Shown here: positions 9,103 to 18,009 of the stretch, in pieces
How the letters are laid out: each line of letters opens with the position of its first letter
Position numbering within the stretch: the first letter of the stretch is position 1
Assembly: GCA_016794345.1 (NCBI GenBank)
Contig: JAEUKE010000157.1
Coordinates: forward strand, 1-40,429
Length of the DNA stretch: 40,429 nucleotides
Origin: Myxococcales bacterium
GTDB lineage: Bacteria; Myxococcota_A; Polyangia; Polyangiales; Polyangiaceae
Reading direction: 5' to 3'
Notes under the pieces: model-generated
Database searches by the model: none
The model's input: only the letters and a program-made list of their open reading frames with translations
What the model was told of the DNA's origin: nothing
Position numbers and translations under genes: made by a program

Positions 9103-10173
9103 TTGGACTCGGGTCCCTTGGCAGCGAAAGAGCGCCCGATCTTCCTCGTCGACGACCCGATCTTCGACGAGCACCGCGCCCGGGGCTACCACCCCGAGCG
9201 GCCCGAGCGCTTGCTCGCGGTTCGCCACGCGGTCTCGGCCTTCGCGGGGAGCCGTGGCGGGCTGACCTCGCTGGCCCCGCGCGACGCTTCGGACGACGAG
9301 ATCGAGCGGGTGCACACCCCACGTTACGTGGAGCAGCTCGAGCAGGCGGACGGCCTCTTCTCGGCGCTCGACGACGACACCTACCTCGCGCCCCGCTCGG
9401 TCGCGGCGGCGCGCCGGGCGGCCGGCGGCGCGCTCGCCCTGGTGGACGCCCTCCTGGGCGCAGAGGACGGCGCGACCGGTGTCGCGCTGGTGCGCCCCCC
9501 CGGTCACCACGCCCGCCCCGATCGCGGGATGGGATTTTGCCTGCTGAACAACGTCGCCCTCGCGGCGGCGCACGCGCTCGAGCGCGGCAAGAAGCGCGTG
9601 GCCATCGTGGACTGGGACGTCCACCACGGAAACGGCACCCAGGACGCGTTCTACCGGGACCCGCGAGTGCTGTTCATCTCGCTGCACCAAGCCCCCTTCT
9701 ACCCGGGGAGCGGGAACGCGGCCGAGGTGGGGGACGGCGAGGGAACGGGCTTCAACGTCAACGTCCCGCTCTCCGCCGGCGCGAGCGACGCGGTCTACGC
9801 GGCGGCGTTCGATCGGCTCGTCTTGCCGGTCCTCGACCAGTACGCCCCCGACCTGATGCTGGTCTCGGCGGGGTTCGACGCACACGCCCGCGACCCGCTC
9901 GCCGGGATGATGTTGTCGGCCGAAGGCTTCCGCCGGATGGCCAGCGGCGTCCGCGGCGTCGCGGAGCGCCACGCCCAAGGACACCTCGGTCTGTTGCTCG
10001 AAGGGGGCTACGACCTCGAGGGGCTCGAGACGAGCCTGCTCGCGACCCTCGAGGCGGTCGCCGGCCCGGCCGTGGCCCCGAGCCAGGTAGCCGACCAGGC
10101 TCCGCTCTCGATGCGTCAGACGGGGGATCTCGAGCGGGCCGCCACCGCGTTGCGCCCGTTCTGGAAGGTCTGA
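9103..10173 (+). CDS. Histone deacetylase-family amidohydrolase
   Basis: This protein of about 356 residues belongs to the arginase/deacetylase superfamily (bacterial HDAC-like: acetylpolyamine amidohydrolase, AcuC type). Motifs in order: RPPGHHA (His135/His136 general base pair), GFCLLNNVA, DWDVHHGNGTQ (zinc ligands Asp172 and His174), SLHQAPFYPGSG, SAGFDAHARDPL (zinc ligand Asp259) and LLEGGYDLEGL (catalytic Tyr303). All catalytic residues are present, so it should be an active zinc deacetylase. The substrate (acetylpolyamine, acetyl-lysine protein or other) is open. The start is uncertain: TTG 9103 gives the longest sensible protein and TTG 9118 is an alternative; no good ribosome-binding site decides. 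It is divergent from the sensor-like gene with 115 bases between. Confidence 0.9.
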   Translation: MDSGPLAAKERPIFLVDDPIFDEHRARGYHPERPERLLAVRHAVSAFAGSRGGLTSLAPRDASDDEIERVHTPRYVEQLEQADGLFSALDDDTYLAPRSVAAARRAAGGALALVDALLGAEDGATGVALVRPPGHHARPDRGMGFCLLNNVALAAAHALERGKKRVAIVDWDVHHGNGTQDAFYRDPRVLFISLHQAPFYPGSGNAAEVGDGEGTGFNVNVPLSAGASDAVYAAAFDRLVLPVLDQYAPDLMLVSAGFDAHARDPLAGMMLSAEGFRRMASGVRGVAERHAQGHLGLLLEGGYDLEGLETSLLATLEAVAGPAVAPSQVADQAPLSMRQTGDLERAATALRPFWKV

Positions 10174-10218
10174 GCACGCCCCGGGGCACGTCGCCGGCGG
10201 CCCGGCTCGCCGACGGCC

Positions 10219-10247
10219 TTGCAGCTCTCGGAGCCTCGGAGTAGGTT
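10219..10247 (+). promoter_or_regulatory. Possible sigma70-type promoter of tRNA-His
   Basis: TTGCAG (10219-10224) and TAGGTT (10242-10247) are separated by 17 bases. They keep the most conserved bases of each hexamer (TTG; T-A-----T). A start about 7 bases downstream would leave a leader of about 17 bases before the tRNA. Position and spacing are good, but the hexamers are only half-matches. Confidence 0.35.
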
Positions 10248-10270
10248 GCCCCTGCCCTTACGGGCTGTTC

Positions 10271-10347
10271 GGTGGGTATAGCTCAGTTGGTAGAGCACTG
10301 GATTGTGGTTCCGGTTGTCGCGGGTTCGAGCCCCGTTACTCACCCCA
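10271..10347 (+). tRNA. tRNA-His (anticodon GTG)
   Basis: A complete cloverleaf can be drawn: acceptor GTGGGTA/TACTCAC, D arm GCTC/GAGC, anticodon stem CTGGA/TCCGG with loop TTGTGGT (anticodon GTG, His), and T arm GCGGG TTCGAGC CCCGT. The extra G(-1) at 10271 pairs with C73 at 10344, the identity feature of tRNA-His, and the 3' CCA is encoded. Length is 77 bases. Confidence 0.96.
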
Positions 10348-10369
10348 ACAAGTTTCGCCGGCGTCTCGG

Positions 10370-11179
10370 GTGTTCGCTCCCCCTGCCGGCCTGACGCTCG
10401 ACAGGCTCCTCGGGCGCGGCAGCTCCTTCGAGGTCGCCCTGGTCCGAGGGGGTGACGGCCTGCCCGTGGTCGCGAAGCGGCTGCGGCCCAGCCTCCGCGG
10501 CAGCCCCGAAGCGACCGCCGCGCTGCTCCGCGAAGGCGCGGTGCTCGCGCGGGTCTTCCATCCTGCGGTGCCGCGACTGCTCGCGAACGGCTCGGACGCC
10601 GCCGGTCCGTATCTGCTCGAGACGTTCGTCACCGGTGCGTCTTTCGACGGCGGCGCCGAGCCCTCCTCGCGGCTCGCCCATCGAGCGGCGCTCACGCTGT
10701 TTGAGCTTCAACGACTGGGTGACGGCGACGGGCCGCTCGACTTCGTGCACGGCGACCTGTGTCCCGAGCACCTCATCGCCGTGACCGACGCGAGCACCGG
10801 GCAGACCACCGTGAGCCTGGTCGACTTCGGGGCCGCCACCCTGCGCGGCGTGCCCTCGGCGCCGGCCGGCGGACGAGGCACCCTGCCGTTCGCCGCCCCC
10901 GAGCTGTGCCGCGGGGAGACAGAGGCGACCCAGGCCACGGACCGGTACGCGCTCGCCGTCGTCCTCGCCTCGTTCCTCCTGGGCGGCGCGCGACTCTGCC
11001 GAAACACGACCGAAGCTGCGATGCTCCTCGAGATCGGCGAGCACGGCCACGACTCGAAGGTCCTCGTCGGCCTGCCGGGTGCCGCGCGGCGCGCGCTCGA
11101 AGCGCACCTCTCCTTCGACCCGCGGGACAGACCCGACGATCTCGCCGATCTCGTGGACGCGCTCGCCGCGGGCGCGTGA
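10370..11179 (+). CDS. Atypical Ser/Thr protein kinase-like protein
   Basis: The 269-residue protein has a kinase-domain layout: glycine loop GRGSSFEV, VAK lysine (Lys36), HGDLCPEHL at the catalytic loop (Asp129), DFGAA (Asp152), FAAPEL as the APE equivalent, and DRYALAVVL for helix F. The catalytic loop departs from HRDLKPEN: the lysine is Cys and the Mg-binding Asn is His. Activity is therefore uncertain. No TM helix or extra domain is present. It begins with GTG 10370, only 22 bases after tRNA-His and with no visible separate promoter, so it may be co-transcribed with the tRNA. Confidence 0.75.
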   Translation: MFAPPAGLTLDRLLGRGSSFEVALVRGGDGLPVVAKRLRPSLRGSPEATAALLREGAVLARVFHPAVPRLLANGSDAAGPYLLETFVTGASFDGGAEPSSRLAHRAALTLFELQRLGDGDGPLDFVHGDLCPEHLIAVTDASTGQTTVSLVDFGAATLRGVPSAPAGGRGTLPFAAPELCRGETEATQATDRYALAVVLASFLLGGARLCRNTTEAAMLLEIGEHGHDSKVLVGLPGAARRALEAHLSFDPRDRPDDLADLVDALAAGA

Positions 11180-11221
11180 AGCGAGGCGGGCCTCACCGGC
11201 AGATGTGGTAAGAGCCGGGCG

Positions 11222-12391
11222 ATGAAGGCTTCGGCTGGCTCTCGCTCTCTGGCGCTCGAGACGCTCGCGGTTCATGCGGGCCAACCCGCGGACCCGACCA
11301 GCGGCGCGGTGATGATGCCCATCGTGCTCGCGAGCACGTTCGCGCAGAGGTCGCCCGGCGAGCACCAGGGCTTCGAATACAGCCGCAGCGGCAACCCGAC
11401 CCGCAACGCCCTCGAGGCCTGCCTGGCCGCGCTCGAAGGCGGCAAACACGGCTTCGCCTTCGCGAGCGGCCTGGGCGCCTCGACGACGGTCCTCCACACG
11501 CTCAAGCCGGGCGACCACGTCCTCTCCGGCGACGACGTCTACGGCGGGACGTTCCGCCTGCTCGACAAGGTCCTCGCGCCCATGGGCGTCGCCTCTTCCT
11601 TCGTGGACCTCTCGGACCCGCAGGCCGTCGCGCGGTCGATGCGCCCCGAGACGAAGCTCGTGTGGCTCGAGACGCCCACGAACCCGATGCTCAAGATCTT
11701 CGACATCGGCGCCATCGCCGAGATCGCCAAGAAACGCGGCGCGCGTGTGCTCGTCGACAACACCTTCGCGACGCCCGTCCTGCAGAGCCCGCTCGCGCTC
11801 GGCGCCGACATCGTCCTGCACTCGACGACGAAGTACCTGAACGGCCACTCGGACGTGGTCGGCGGCGCCGTCGTGACGAGCGACGAGGCGTTCGCGGAGC
11901 GGCTGCGGTTCCTCCAGAACGCGATGGGCGCCGTCCCCAGCCCGTTCGACTGCTACCTGGTGCTCCGGGGCATCAAGACGCTCAGTGTTCGGGTCGAGCG
12001 CGCGACCGCGAGCGCAGCGAACATCGCCGAGCGGCTGCGCGCCCACCCCAAGGTCGAGCGCGTCTACTACCCCGGCCTCGAGACACACCCGAACCACGCG
12101 GTCGCGAAGAAGCAGATGCGCGGCTTCGGCGCGATGATCAGCTTCGTCTTGCGCGGTGGCCTCGAGCCGTCCAGGCGCTTCCTCTCCGCCCTCGAGATCT
12201 TCGCTTGCGCGGAGAGCCTCGGCGGCGTCGAGTCCCTCGCCGAGCACCCGGCGATCATGACCCACGCGAGCGTCCCGGCCGAGCAGCGCAAGACGCTGGG
12301 CATCGACGACGGGCTCTGCCGCCTGTCGGTCGGTGTCGAGGCGCTCTCGGACCTGTGGGCGGATATCGAAGGGGCGCTCGATAAGGCCTGA
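11222..12391 (+). CDS. Cystathionine gamma-lyase / gamma-synthase family PLP enzyme
   Basis: The 389-residue protein is a full-length Cys/Met-metabolism PLP enzyme. It shows EYSRSGNPTRNALE, ASGLGA, WLETPTNPMLKI, LVDNTFATP, the PLP lysine in STTKYLNGHSDVVGG (Lys204) and SLGGVESLAEHP. The N-terminal EYSRSGNPTRN wording is close to cystathionine gamma-lyases (cystathionine to cysteine, 2-oxobutanoate and ammonia). Sequence inspection alone does not exclude gamma-synthase (O-acyl-homoserine plus cysteine). ATG 11222 lies 42 bases after the kinase-like gene on the same strand. No other sulfur-metabolism gene is adjacent. Confidence 0.9.
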   Translation: MKASAGSRSLALETLAVHAGQPADPTSGAVMMPIVLASTFAQRSPGEHQGFEYSRSGNPTRNALEACLAALEGGKHGFAFASGLGASTTVLHTLKPGDHVLSGDDVYGGTFRLLDKVLAPMGVASSFVDLSDPQAVARSMRPETKLVWLETPTNPMLKIFDIGAIAEIAKKRGARVLVDNTFATPVLQSPLALGADIVLHSTTKYLNGHSDVVGGAVVTSDEAFAERLRFLQNAMGAVPSPFDCYLVLRGIKTLSVRVERATASAANIAERLRAHPKVERVYYPGLETHPNHAVAKKQMRGFGAMISFVLRGGLEPSRRFLSALEIFACAESLGGVESLAEHPAIMTHASVPAEQRKTLGIDDGLCRLSVGVEALSDLWADIEGALDKA

Positions 12392-12443
12392 CGGGATCCG
12401 GCTCGCAATTGCCCGCCCCCCAGCCCGTAGGGTAGTAAGGGGT

Positions 12444-13034
12444 ATGCGACAGCGTGCTCTTTGGCTCTGGGGCGGCCTCGGTGCTGCGTTCTTCTCCGTC
12501 CTGGGCCTCGCCTGCGATGACCCGCCGCCGCCCACGCAGACGGGCGCGTTTTTCGTGCAGTTCACCGACTCCGGCATCGACTGCAACGTCAACAACCACC
12601 AGACGGAGCTCGGGACCGTCGGCGCCACCGGCAAGCCGGAGCTCGTCGCGGACGGCACGAACGACGCCGCGGTGGTCTGCACCGTCAAGAAGTCTGGCAA
12701 CGGCTTCGTCGTCTCGGCCGACCTCGACGGCGCCGCGACGACTCTGCAGCTCGACGTGAGCAGCCTCGCGGAGTCGCAGAACACCATCGACGCCGCCGCG
12801 CTCGGGCAGGTGAAGTACGCCTCGAGCGAGACGGGCGGAAACCCGTATTCGACGCCGCAGGGTCAGGAGTGCAAGTTCTGGGTCGACACCGAGCAGGGCC
12901 AGTACATCAAGGCCGGTGAGGCCTGGTTCTCCTTCGACTGCGGCGCGGTGATCAGCGGAAGCGAGTCGTGCAGCGTGAGCGGCTACGTGGCGCTCAAGAA
13001 CTGCACGGGTCTGCCCGAAGCCGAGGACGAGTAG
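12444..13034 (+). CDS. Putative lipoprotein of unknown function
   Basis: This 196-residue protein has a signal ending in VLGLAC (Cys24), then DDPPPP and a mature domain with conserved-looking cysteines and a C-terminal Cys-rich region (FDCGAVISGSESCSVSGYV). I recognise no family. ATG 12444 is well placed after AGTAAGGGGT and exactly precedes the signal, although the frame is open further upstream into the preceding gene. It may be co-transcribed with the PLP enzyme 52 bases upstream. It is convergent with the PP2C phosphatase gene. Confidence 0.7.
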   Translation: MRQRALWLWGGLGAAFFSVLGLACDDPPPPTQTGAFFVQFTDSGIDCNVNNHQTELGTVGATGKPELVADGTNDAAVVCTVKKSGNGFVVSADLDGAATTLQLDVSSLAESQNTIDAAALGQVKYASSETGGNPYSTPQGQECKFWVDTEQGQYIKAGEAWFSFDCGAVISGSESCSVSGYVALKNCTGLPEAEDE

Positions 13035-13109
13035 CCGAGCGCGTCGCGGGCGCGGCGGGCTCCGCTTGCCGCGGCCTCGCAGGGCCTTGGGAGCAGCGTT
13101 GAGAACGGC

Positions 13110-14003
13110 TCAGCGGCCGGCGCCGGAGGGCGGCGGCGGCGTGGGGGTGCCGGTCTGCATCGAGCGCCGTGACGCGGGAACCGCGTCTTCCGCGTCGCCC
13201 TCGCGGATCAGCACGGCCACGGCGGTGATGTTGTCGTCACCGCCGGCGTCGTTTGCGCTCTGGATCAACGAGCGGCACAGATCTTCGAGGTCGGGCTTTC
13301 CGACGGGCCGCGAGCCCGCCGACGCAAACATGCCCTGCACGAGCTCGAGGATGCGCTCGTCGGCGAGCATCCCGCTCAGCCCGTCCGAGCAGAGGATGTA
13401 CACGTCGCCGAGGCGAGCTTCGTCGTGCGTGAGATCGACGACGACGTTGTCCTGCATCCCGAGGGCGCGCGTGATGACGTTCTTCGGAAGCTCGGCGCGC
13501 TCGGCCTCGGTCAGATCGAAAGGCGGCTCGTTGGCGAGCGAGTGATCCCGCGTGAGCTGCTGGATCTTGCCCTCGCGGATGCGGTACGCGCGGCTGTCGC
13601 CGACGTGCCCGATGAACATGCGGCGCTTCTTGGTCGAGAAGTGCGCGCCGACCACCGTGGTCCCCATCCCGTGGTGAGCGCGGGTCGACTGGCTCTGCTC
13701 GAAGATGCGGCGGTTCGCGATCCCGATGCTCGTGATGAGCCGGTTCTCCTCGTCGGAGAGCGAGCGATCGAAGTGCGTCGGCCAGGTCACGTCCTCCCCG
13801 GCGAGCGTGCGGAAGAAATCCGCGATGGTCGACGTCGCGAGGCGACTGGCGACGTCGCCGGCCTGGTGCCCGCCCATGCCGTCGGCCACGACGAAGAGGT
13901 CGTGATCGAGGTCGATAGCGTAGCTATCCTCGTTGTGCTCGCGTTGGCGCCCGACGTCGGACACGCCCGCCGCGATCACGTTGAACGAGAGCGCCCGAGC
14001 CAT
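13110..14003 (-). CDS. PP2C-type Ser/Thr protein phosphatase
   Basis: The protein of about 297 residues shows the PPM/PP2C motifs in order: SDVGRQREHNEDS, VVADGMGGHQAGDVAS, GMGTTVV, IGHVGDSRAYRI, LTRDHSL, CSDGLSGML and GGDDNITAVAV. The metal-binding aspartates of motifs 1, 2, 8 and 11 are all present. It should remove phosphate from Ser/Thr residues and may reverse the kinases in this window, which is inference. The C-terminus is a short Pro/Thr-rich tail. ATG 14003 is chosen; GTG 14021 in frame would add six residues. It is downstream of frr on the same strand but 187 bases away, with an inverted repeat just before it. Confidence 0.92.
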   Translation of the reverse strand: MARALSFNVIAAGVSDVGRQREHNEDSYAIDLDHDLFVVADGMGGHQAGDVASRLATSTIADFFRTLAGEDVTWPTHFDRSLSDEENRLITSIGIANRRIFEQSQSTRAHHGMGTTVVGAHFSTKKRRMFIGHVGDSRAYRIREGKIQQLTRDHSLANEPPFDLTEAERAELPKNVITRALGMQDNVVVDLTHDEARLGDVYILCSDGLSGMLADERILELVQGMFASAGSRPVGKPDLEDLCRSLIQSANDAGGDDNITAVAVLIREGDAEDAVPASRRSMQTGTPTPPPPSGAGR

Positions 14004-14021
14004 CGATTTGGACGGTCCCAC

Positions 14022-14040
14022 TTAGACAAAACCCTGTCAA
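14022..14040. repeat. Imperfect inverted repeat upstream of the PP2C gene
   Basis: TTAGACA (14022-14028) and TGTCAA (14035-14040) face each other across six bases, with one bulged base in the left arm. It lies 19 bases upstream of the ATG and next to the alternative GTG start. On the minus strand one arm reads TTGACA. It could be a regulator-binding site, but chance occurrence is not excluded. Confidence 0.3.
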
Positions 14041-14190
14041 GGTAAGCACAGCTCGAACCGGCATTTCAACCGCCGGCGAAGCCCGGTCAGAGCCGCACCT
14101 CTTCTTCCCTCCCTGCCTCCCCTCGGACAGCGGTGCCCGGGGGAGAGTCGGCGGACTGGGTGTGGCGTCCGAGCAACTTTCGAGCCGCGC

Positions 14191-14748
14191 TCAGACCTCG
14201 AGGAGGTCCTTCTCTTTGGCGGCCACGATGGTGTCGACCTGCTTCACCAGCTCGGCCGTCACGTCTTCCACCTTCTTCCGACCACGCTCTGCGTCATCCC
14301 CGCTGACCTCACCCTCGTTTTCGGCGGAATCCATCATCTCGATGGCGTCGCGACGGTGCTTGCGGATGGCGACCTTGCACTCCTCCCCGTTTTTCCGGAT
14401 GAGCTTGGCCATCTCCTTGCGGCGTTCCTCGGTCAGAGCCGGGATGGGGATGCGGATGAGGTCGCCGTCGACCTGCGGGTTGAGGCCGAGATCGCTCTCG
14501 CGGATGGCCTTGTCCGCCGCCTTGACCTGGCCCTTGTCCCAGGGCTTCACCGTGATCATGCGGGGCTCGGGCACGTTCACCGTGGCCATCTGCGACAGCG
14601 GGGTGGGCGTGCCGTAGTAGTCGACCCGGATGCCGTCGAGCATGGAGGGGTGCGCGCGCCCCGTTCGCACCTTGGCGAGGTCCCGGCGCAGGGCTTCCAG
14701 CGCCTTGTCCGAAGACGCGCGGAGGTCTTTCACGATGTCGTCGAGCAT
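14191..14748 (-). CDS. frr: Ribosome recycling factor
   Basis: The 185-residue protein is the usual length and shows the family pattern throughout: an N-terminal helix with VRTGRAHPSMLDGIRVDYYG, TPLSQMATVNVPEPRMI, SDLGLNPQVDGDLIRIPIPALTEERR and KNGEECKVAIRKHRRDA. With EF-G it splits post-termination ribosomes. The start is ATG 14748 (MLDDIVKD). The usual upstream neighbours pyrH and tsf are absent; the gene stands divergent from the response regulator, and uppS/cdsA, often just downstream of frr, lie about 15 kb away. Confidence 0.97.
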   Translation of the reverse strand: MLDDIVKDLRASSDKALEALRRDLAKVRTGRAHPSMLDGIRVDYYGTPTPLSQMATVNVPEPRMITVKPWDKGQVKAADKAIRESDLGLNPQVDGDLIRIPIPALTEERRKEMAKLIRKNGEECKVAIRKHRRDAIEMMDSAENEGEVSGDDAERGRKKVEDVTAELVKQVDTIVAAKEKDLLEV

Positions 14749-14841
14749 GGTTCTCGGGTCTCCGTCCGGATGAGGGGCCGGGAGCTTACCACACAGGACC
14801 CGACCGGCGGGCAGGCCCTCGTGAGGGTATGATGGCGCCCC

Positions 14842-16289
<1,448 letters not shown>

Positions 16290-16293
<4 letters not shown>

Positions 16294-16892
16294 CCGGGCT
16301 CGTCCCGCTCGAGGTCGCGTTCTACGCGAGGCGCGCGCTCGTGGTCGCGGAGGCGCTCCTCGGCAAGGTGCTCGTCACCACCGGCCCCGAAGGGATCACC
16401 GCCGGCCGCATCGTGGAGACCGAGGCCTACGAAGGGCCCGCCGATCTCGCCGCCCACAGCGCCGGCGGCCGCCGCACGCGGCGCACCGAGGTGATGTTCG
16501 GCCCGCCCGGGCGCGCTTACGTCTACCTGCTCTACGGGACGAGCTGGGCGTTCAACGTGGTGACGAGCGAGCCCGATGTCCCGCACGCGGTGCTCGTTCG
16601 CGCGGTCGAGCCGGTCTTGGGGCACGACCTGATGGCCAAGCGACGGAGGATGGTGCAGACCCGACGCGAGCTGACGAACGGCCCCGGCAAGCTCTGTCAG
16701 GCGTTGGGTCTCAGCCGGGAGCACTACGGCGCGAGCCTCGCGGGCGACGCCGTCTTCATCGCGGACGGCCCCGCCGGACCGACCGGCCAGTCCGCCCGGA
16801 TCAACATCGATTACGCGGGGGAATGGGCCAAACGCCCGTGGCGCTTCTACGAGCGGGGCAATCGTTACGTCTCGGTGCAGCCTCGGTCCTGA
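16290..16892 (+). CDS. 3-methyladenine DNA glycosylase (AAG/MPG family)
   Basis: The 200-residue protein has the AAG fold signature: GRIVETEAYEGPADLAAHS (catalytic Glu45, stacking Tyr47, His56), GPPGRAYVYLLYG, and FNVVTSE with the base-flipping pocket Asn. The NGPGKLCQALGL block is also present. It excises alkylated purines such as 3-methyladenine and hypoxanthine at the start of base-excision repair. ATG 16290 overlaps the TGA of the response regulator (ATGA), so the two are translationally coupled, an odd pairing of a regulator and a repair enzyme. Confidence 0.95.
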
Positions 16893-16983
16893 CCGGCCCC
16901 GCGCCTCGGACGGCTGGAGCGAAATTCGCGCTCCCGTGCGAGCGGCTGTACCATTGGCGCTCGGGGTCATCGAGAGGAACGCG

Positions 16984-18009
16984 ATGAGGTTTTGGCCGTT
17001 CGGGAGCGACAAGGAAGCCGACGTCGAGTTCGCTTCCCGCGTCGTTACGGCGAGCGCGCAAGATGGCGCGACCGTCCGCGGCAAGGTCAGCGTACATTTC
17101 GGCGCGCCGCACAAGAAAGACAGCGCGGACGAGCTGGCTGACCGCGCCGCCGACCTGCTCCGTCAGATCTTCGAAGCAGCGCGCTCCGGTGCCGGCGCGC
17201 TGGGCACCGAGGCCGACCTCGCGGCGAAGATCCACGAGGCGATCCCTGCCAACGACGTCCGCTCGGTCGAGGTCGTGGCCGTCCACCTCGTCGGCGACAC
17301 GGTGGAGCCCCCGCCCAACCGTCACCCTCCCTCGAGTCGTCCCCCAGCCCCCCAACCGCCCCCGCGCCGCATGTCGTCCTCGCAGATGCTCGCGGTCCGC
17401 GACAGCAGGCTGATCCCCGAAGGCGCACCACCCGAGGCTGTCGCCGAGGCCATCGTCCCCCTCCTGCGAGACGCGAAGACACGGACGCTCGTCGGGCTCC
17501 TCAGGGCGTACGATCTGACCGTCCTCCGCCACCTCGACCTCGATCCGCGCGAGTCGGGCGACTTCGGCGAGCTCGTCCCCCAATCGACGGCGGCGCCCGG
17601 TCACTTCGAGGACTCCCGCGGGGAGGAGCTCGCCAGGTGGGAGGCGAAGCTCGGCGACCAGGCCATGCTCGCGCTGCGAGACGAATCAGCGACAGTGGCT
17701 TCATTTTTCCTCCACTCGAACCTCGCGGGCAGCGGGCTCGACCCGAAGCTGGTCGTGAACATCCTCGATCGAGCGGCGACCAAGGCGTTCCCGGGGGGCG
17801 CGCCGCAGGCGAACCTCGCGCGGTACCTGCAAGGCGCCAGCGCGTCGTCGGCCGCCGAGCTCGCCGCCCGGGCCCTGTCGATCCTCGAGCAAGATCCGCG
17901 GCGCGTCGACGCGCTCGCGACGGTCATCACGCCGACCTTGCAGTCGCTTCAGGACGACTTCGCGTTCGTCGCGCAGCAGATCATGCTGAGCGGGATCCGC
18001 TCGACCTGA
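16984..18009 (+). CDS. Conserved-looking cytoplasmic protein of unknown function
   Basis: This 341-residue protein has no signal peptide or TM helix. The first 105 residues alternate strand- and helix-like segments (GKVSVHFGAP, a helix ADELADRAADLL, then VRSVEVVAVHLVG). A Pro/Arg/Ser-rich linker follows at about 108-128. The rest (130-341) is helical with several LxxLL-like segments. I recognise no family. ATG 16984 (MRFWPFG) is preceded by GAGAGGAACGCG, a plausible ribosome-binding site. The 3' end overlaps convergently by 29 bases with the aminotransferase gene on the other strand. Confidence 0.6.
   Translation: MRFWPFGSDKEADVEFASRVVTASAQDGATVRGKVSVHFGAPHKKDSADELADRAADLLRQIFEAARSGAGALGTEADLAAKIHEAIPANDVRSVEVVAVHLVGDTVEPPPNRHPPSSRPPAPQPPPRRMSSSQMLAVRDSRLIPEGAPPEAVAEAIVPLLRDAKTRTLVGLLRAYDLTVLRHLDLDPRESGDFGELVPQSTAAPGHFEDSRGEELARWEAKLGDQAMLALRDESATVASFFLHSNLAGSGLDPKLVVNILDRAATKAFPGGAPQANLARYLQGASASSAAELAARALSILEQDPRRVDALATVITPTLQSLQDDFAFVAQQIMLSGIRST

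Noticed and set aside
7614..10244. An 876-codon plus-strand open frame over the sensor gene and the deacetylase
   Set aside because: It reads antisense to the sensor gene and out of frame through the deacetylase; both of those have strong motifs.
10340..12787. An 815-codon minus-strand open frame opposite the kinase-like and PLP-enzyme genes
   Set aside because: The plus-strand genes have clear family motifs; the minus frame has none.
14828..14833. TATGAT -10-like box that would make the response-regulator transcript nearly leaderless
   Set aside because: No -35 match lies at the proper distance; kept only as a remark in the gene entry.
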